A stretch of DNA of 10,033 bases, taken from Hyphomicrobiaceae bacterium UBA2767 (lineage in GTDB: Bacteria; Pseudomonadota; Alphaproteobacteria; Rhizobiales; Methyloligellaceae). Made by a program: the position numbers and the translations under genes. Every line of letters starts with the position of its first letter. The stretch's first letter is position 1. The DNA is taken from contig DEIT01000014.1 of assembly GCA_002352635.1 (NCBI GenBank), forward strand, positions 1 to 10,033, in the 5' to 3' direction. Below, in pieces: positions 6,093-10,033 of this stretch. A model generated the notes under the pieces. That model made no database searches. It was not told the origin of the DNA and saw only the letters and a list, made by a program, of their open reading frames with translations.

Positions 6093-7615
6093 GCGGCGCT
6101 CTCCTCATCCTTGGGAAGGAACATCTCCCGTGCCTCGCGTCTGAGGACCTTGCCAACCGGACTGCGTGGTAATTCAGCGACGAAATGGACGACTTTTGGC
6201 GCTTTCACGGAATCGAGACGCTCTTTGACAAAGGTTGCGATTTCCTCAGGGCTGGCCTTGTCCCCGCCGCGTATTTCTACCGCCGCGTTGACCGCCTCGC
6301 CCCACTTGCGGTCGGGGACGCCGAAGACGACGCATTCGGTCACGGCCGGATGCTGACCAAGAACTGCCTCGACGTCACTGGGATAGACGTTGAACCCGCC
6401 GGTAATGACCACATCGCGGATGCGATCCCTGACGTATAGAAAACCACGCTCGTCAATCATGCCGACGTCGCCGGTATGCAACCACCCGTCGACAATGGTT
6501 TCGGCCGTCTTCTCCGGCGCATCGAGATACCCCTTCATCACCAGATCACCCTTGAGCACGATTTCGCCCGACTCACCGCGAGGGAGAATGTTGCCTTGCG
6601 GGTCCATCACCTCGACGCGGGTCAGGCCGGTGGCGCGGCCGGTTGATGCGCGGTTCGCGGGATCGATCCATTCTTGCGCCCGCATGCATACCGCGATCTG
6701 CGGGGCTTCCGTCTGCCCGTAGCAGGTCTCAAGCGCATTGTTGAACACCTTCATGGCGCGTGGCACTTCATCGGGACGGATGGCCGCGCCACCAACAATC
6801 AGATGTCTGACTGCGCTAAAATCACGTTTCTCGACGCCCGGTTCCTCCAGCATCATGTAAATCACCGTGGGCGGCAGGAACACAGAAGTAGCGCGTGTGC
6901 GCTCAAGTGCTTCCAGGATTGTGTCTGGTTTGGCTCGCCCCATGAAGACCTGACAACCGCCTACAGCAAAAGTCGGCATGATGAGTGTATTGGTGCCATG
7001 GGTCATGGGCGCCGCGAGCAGGTTTTTGTCATCCTGGTCGAAACCGAATTCAGCGAGCATCGAGGCGATACACGTGTTCCAGACGCGATAGGTTTGGACG
7101 CAACCTTTCGGCTGCCCACTTGACCCGCCGGTGAACTTGATCGCCTGCACATCGTCGAGGTCGAGGTCGTAATGGATCGGTTCCTTGCCATCGAACCGGG
7201 CAATGAGCCCTTCAATCGTGTCGCCTTCGCCTGCTGCGTCGCCCGGTTTGCCGGAGATGCGATGTACATCTTCAAATTCGATTAGCTCCACACAATCCGC
7301 ATCGGTGAAGATGATGCTGGGCGCCGTCACCTCGCAGATACGGGTGAGCTCGCCCTTGCCGTTGCGGGGATTGAGCGGGACCCAGGTCTTGCCCGCAGCG
7401 AAAGTGGCGAGCCAGGCGAGCAGATGCTCGAATGTGTTGTAGGCGCATATGCCGACGCGAGTCTGCGGGGCAGGGTCGATACTTTGCAGGGCCGCGGCTA
7501 GAGCATTGGTGCGTCTCGCCAGATCTGCATAGGTGATTTGGCTTTCACCGTCCTCAACCGCGATCCGGTCAGGAAAGCGAGCGGCGGCGCGGAAGAAGTG
7601 CTCGATCGGCAACAT
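6089..7615 (-). CDS. AMP-forming acyl-CoA synthetase (ANL superfamily)
   Basis: This enzyme activates a carboxylic acid with ATP to an acyl-adenylate and transfers it to CoA. The 508-residue length is normal. Motifs in order: P-loop FTGGSSGQPKG (161-171), substrate-side APMTHG (202-207), A5 CYGQTEAP (298-305), A7 LHTGD (379-383), A8 hinge region RDRIRDVVITGGFNVYP (396-412) and A10 PRSPVGKVLRR with the catalytic lysine K489. The P-loop has GGSSGQ rather than the commoner SGTTGx. There is no signal peptide or membrane segment. The ATG at 7615 is preceded by AAGGG about 9 nt upstream. The stop overlaps the start of the citryl-CoA-lyase-like gene by 4 nt, so both are almost surely translated together, and the ligase probably makes the thioester the second protein acts on. 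The acid cannot be predicted by eye. Confidence 0.94.
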   Translation of the reverse strand: MLPIEHFFRAAARFPDRIAVEDGESQITYADLARRTNALAAALQSIDPAPQTRVGICAYNTFEHLLAWLATFAAGKTWVPLNPRNGKGELTRICEVTAPSIIFTDADCVELIEFEDVHRISGKPGDAAGEGDTIEGLIARFDGKEPIHYDLDLDDVQAIKFTGGSSGQPKGCVQTYRVWNTCIASMLAEFGFDQDDKNLLAAPMTHGTNTLIMPTFAVGGCQVFMGRAKPDTILEALERTRATSVFLPPTVIYMMLEEPGVEKRDFSAVRHLIVGGAAIRPDEVPRAMKVFNNALETCYGQTEAPQIAVCMRAQEWIDPANRASTGRATGLTRVEVMDPQGNILPRGESGEIVLKGDLVMKGYLDAPEKTAETIVDGWLHTGDVGMIDERGFLYVRDRIRDVVITGGFNVYPSDVEAVLGQHPAVTECVVFGVPDRKWGEAVNAAVEIRGGDKASPEEIATFVKERLDSVKAPKVVHFVAELPRSPVGKVLRREAREMFLPKDEESAA

Positions 7616-7684
7616 GTGGCATGCCCTTCAGTTTCAGCTCCGCTGGAGAAACTAGTGGTTTCGTCGCTCAATCGCCAGCCGCAG

Positions 7685-8956
7685 CTATGCCGTCTCAAGT
7701 TTGGTGATTTTCAGAGCTGTAATCCGGTTGCGGTGGCGGCGCATGACCTCAAAGCGAAAGCCCTCGAACGTGAAGGCCTGGCCTGGTTGCGGGATCGTTT
7801 GTGCCTTGTGTATGACAAGTCCTGCGACAGTGGTGGCTTCATCTTCCGGCAGATCCCAATCCATGGCGCGGTTCAGATCGCGCGTTGGCACCGATCCATC
7901 CGCCTGCACACTGCCGTCAGGGAGAGAGCGAATGCCGATCTCAAGTTCGTCGTGCTCGTCGGCAATCTGCCCGACGATTTCTTCCAGAATATCCTCCAGC
8001 GTCACCAGTCCCTGCACCTCGCCATATTCGTCAACCACGAGTGCAAAATGCTCTTTGCGGCGCAGAAAGGCATTGAGTTGCCTTCGCAGTGACGTTGCTT
8101 CGGGTACGAACCAAGGAGGTGCGGCGATCGCCATGGGATCGAGTTTGGAAAAATCACCTCCCGCATCATGCAACGCCTGCAGCAGGTTTTTCGCGTGCAG
8201 AACGCCGACAATGTTCTCCGGCTCTCCCTGCCACAGCGGTAGGCGGGTGTGCGTACTCTTGAGGACCTGATCGACAATTTCTTCCGGTGAGTCGTCGGCA
8301 TTGATAGCGTGCATATTGGTGCGGTGGATCATTACGTCCTCCACCTCGAGATCGGTGAGGTCTAGGACGCCTCCAAGCATGTCGCGATCGGTTTTTACGA
8401 CGCCGCCTTCCATGTGGTGGAGTTCGATGGCACCCCTGAGTTCCTCATGTGCCGACAGCACTGCAATATTCTGGGAAATTCTGGGGCCGAACAGCCGGAA
8501 CAGGAACCGTACGAGTATCTGGACGCCTTTCGTGACCGGACCGAGTAGCGCCACAAGCAGGCGGACGATTGGCGCCACGAAGAGCGCGGCACGTTCAGGG
8601 TTGGTGATGGCATAGGTCTTTGGCATCACTTCACCGAAAATGAAGATGACAGCGGTCATCGTCAGCGTAGCGTAAACAACGCCTGTTTCACCGAACACCG
8701 AGAGGAAGGCACTGGTGGCGAGCGCCGAGGCGAGAATGTTGACAAGGTTGTTTCCGAGCAGGATCGCGCCGATGAGGCTTTCCGGATCACCCAACAGTCT
8801 TGCCACCAGGCTGGCCCGGTTTGATCCGTCCTGCTCAAGCGCGTGCATACGCGCCCGCGATGCTGCGGTAAGGGCCGTCTCGGAGCCGGAAAAGAAAGCG
8901 GAAACGAAGATAAGCAGGCAGACAATGCCCGCGGTCAGTGCGAGTTCTAGGGTCAT
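7685..8956 (-). CDS. CNNM/CBS-domain HlyC/CorC family membrane protein
   Basis: The 423-residue product has the full layout of the family. An N-terminal CNNM (DUF21) membrane domain has hydrophobic segments at about 5-24, 60-87, 93-110 and 124-150, including FFSGSETALTAASRARM (21-37), GNNLVNI (68-74) and FGEVMPKT (107-114). A pair of CBS domains follows at about 205-330, with FALVVDEYGEVQGLVTLEDI at 304-323. The C-terminal CorC_HlyC domain spans about 345-420, with FTFEGFRFEV at 395-404. Relatives are inner-membrane proteins linked to Mg2+/Na+ transport and metal or acid stress; the 'hemolysin' name is historical and misleading. The ATG lies 2 nt after the aroB stop, suggesting coupled translation. 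The adenine-nucleotide-binding CBS pair suggests control by Mg-ATP. Confidence 0.96.
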   Translation of the reverse strand: MTLELALTAGIVCLLIFVSAFFSGSETALTAASRARMHALEQDGSNRASLVARLLGDPESLIGAILLGNNLVNILASALATSAFLSVFGETGVVYATLTMTAVIFIFGEVMPKTYAITNPERAALFVAPIVRLLVALLGPVTKGVQILVRFLFRLFGPRISQNIAVLSAHEELRGAIELHHMEGGVVKTDRDMLGGVLDLTDLEVEDVMIHRTNMHAINADDSPEEIVDQVLKSTHTRLPLWQGEPENIVGVLHAKNLLQALHDAGGDFSKLDPMAIAAPPWFVPEATSLRRQLNAFLRRKEHFALVVDEYGEVQGLVTLEDILEEIVGQIADEHDELEIGIRSLPDGSVQADGSVPTRDLNRAMDWDLPEDEATTVAGLVIHKAQTIPQPGQAFTFEGFRFEVMRRHRNRITALKITKLETA

Positions 8957-8958
8957 GT

Positions 8959-10033
8959 TCAGCTACATTTGCGAGTGAGGAAATCGTGCAGTTTGTTCAT
9001 ATCCACACCGCGCTCGACAAAGGCCTTGCCGATGCCGCGGGTGAGAATGAAGGTAAGGACGCCGTCCTGGACTTTCTTGTCCTGCGCCATGAGTGAAAGA
9101 AGTTGATCCGGTGTTGGCTTGTCGCCTGGAATCTGGTCGCTGCGCGTCGGCAGGCCGACCCCTTCAAGATGCCTGATCGCGCGTTGGGCATCCTGGCCCG
9201 CACACAGCTCGACTTCGTTCGACAATTCAAATGCCATGGCCATTCCGATGGAAATGGCTTCGCCATGAAACAGCCGGTCGGAGTATCCGGCAAATGCCTC
9301 AAGCGCATGACCGAATGTGTGTCCAAGATTAAGCAGCGCACGATCACCATGCTCATGCTCGTCCGTCTCGACTATTGCCGCCTTTGCCTTGCAGCTCATT
9401 TCAATGGCGTGTAGGCGCTCGGGGCCGCCAGCGAAAACACCACGCCAGTTTTGTTCAAGCCATTCGAAGAAATCGGCGTCGCCCAGCAGGCCGTATTTGG
9501 CAACCTCGGCATAGCCTGCGCGAAACTGACGATCGGGCAGTGTTTCCAGCAGTGATGTATCAGCAATCACCAGTCGCGGCTGGTAAAAAGCACCGATAAG
9601 GTTTTTGCCTTGCGGTGTGTTGATCCCGGTTTTGCCGCCGACAGATGAATCCACCTGTGCCAGGAGCGAGGTTGGGATTTGCACAAAACTGACCCCACGA
9701 CGCAGAATACTGGCGGCGAAACCCGCAATATCGCCGATCACACCTCCACCCAGTGCAATGACGAGATCACCGCGTTCAACGCCCATCTCCAGAAGATTCT
9801 CGCAAAGGGGCCCAAGCTCGTAAAAACTCTTGGTGCCTTCTCCAGGCTCTAGCGTTATCTCCCCCGCCGCCGTCTCGCCCAGGGCCTGCTTCAACGTTTC
9901 GAGATGAAAGGAGGCGACATTTACATCGGTGACAATCGCACATTTGCGCTTGCCCAATCGCTCGGAAATCAGGACGCCGGCCTGTTCCAGCATCCCGTCG
10001 CCAATGACAATGTCGTAGCTGCGTGCACCCAGC
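8959..10033 (-). CDS. aroB: 3-dehydroquinate synthase AroB (5' end outside window)
   Basis: AroB converts DAHP to 3-dehydroquinate, the second step of the shikimate pathway, in the cytoplasm, using NAD+ and a divalent metal. The frame stays open to the window end. The 13 codons before the Met at 9993 read LGARSYDIVIGDG, a typical AroB N-terminus, so that Met is internal and only about 10 residues are missing. Numbering from the first visible codon, the NAD-binding loop GGGVIGD is at 95-101 and IPTSLLAQVDSSVGGKTGIN at 118-137. The likely metal ligands are E175 (in YAEVAKYG), H238 (in NLGHTFGHA) and H256 (in FHGEAISIG). Length and motifs fit a normal active enzyme. In many alphaproteobacteria aroK lies just upstream, which here would be beyond the window. 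Confidence 0.98.
   Translation of the reverse strand, partial: LGARSYDIVIGDGMLEQAGVLISERLGKRKCAIVTDVNVASFHLETLKQALGETAAGEITLEPGEGTKSFYELGPLCENLLEMGVERGDLVIALGGGVIGDIAGFAASILRRGVSFVQIPTSLLAQVDSSVGGKTGINTPQGKNLIGAFYQPRLVIADTSLLETLPDRQFRAGYAEVAKYGLLGDADFFEWLEQNWRGVFAGGPERLHAIEMSCKAKAAIVETDEHEHGDRALLNLGHTFGHALEAFAGYSDRLFHGEAISIGMAMAFELSNEVELCAGQDAQRAIRHLEGVGLPTRSDQIPGDKPTPDQLLSLMAQDKKVQDGVLTFILTRGIGKAFVERGVDMNKLHDFLTRKCS

Noticed and set aside
7616..7684. Weak inverted repeat GAAAC-tagtg-GTTTC (7648-7662) between the CorC-type gene and the acyl-CoA synthetase
   Set aside because: The arms are only 5 bp and no T-run follows, so it does not support a terminator; the gap otherwise shows nothing clear.
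9957..9993. Met at 9993 as the aroB start
   Set aside because: The frame continues upstream to the window end and encodes LGARSYDIVIGDG, typical AroB N-terminal sequence, so the true start lies outside.

Overview
The window looks like chromosomal DNA from an alphaproteobacterium, most likely of the Hyphomicrobiales (Rhizobiales) type. The pointers are the GC-rich, tightly packed genes, the aerobic cobaltochelatase pair cobS-cobT preceded by a small J-domain protein and a divergent bolA, and an aroB-CNNM/CorC pair close by. The order J-domain/cobS/cobT with bolA nearby is familiar in that group. I cannot name a genus. No mobile element, tRNA, rRNA or CRISPR array was seen, and no gene-free stretch exceeds about 100 bases.

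Left part (1-4469, all on the minus strand, transcribed right to left): a J-domain protein with an N-terminal Cys/His cluster, then cobS (AAA+ ATPase subunit) and cobT (VWA/MIDAS subunit) of the ATP-dependent cobaltochelatase of aerobic B12 synthesis, then a secreted 'esterase-like activity of phytase' protein cut by the window start. Spacings of 57, 22 and 5 nt suggest one transcription unit. The cobN subunit is not here.

Middle (4470-5292): a 96-nt divergent intergenic region with back-to-back promoter-like -35 boxes and a perfect 12-bp palindrome. It is followed on the plus strand by bolA and an overlapping GNAT acetyltransferase resembling the arsenic-associated ArsN2 family, although no ars genes are in view.

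Right part (5307-10033, all minus strand): aroB (3-dehydroquinate synthase, 5' end outside the window), a CNNM/CBS/CorC-type membrane protein 2 nt behind it, then after a 69-nt gap an AMP-forming acyl-CoA synthetase whose stop overlaps the start of a short citrate-synthase/citryl-CoA-lyase-like protein. The last two look like a two-step module: activate a carboxylic acid as its CoA thioester, then perform C-C bond chemistry on it. The lyase-like protein lacks two of the three classical citrate synthase catalytic residues.

Most of the window is conserved housekeeping or cofactor biology. The least explained parts are the ligase/lyase pair, the ArsN2-like protein coupled to bolA, and the Cys/His J-domain protein tied to the chelatase.
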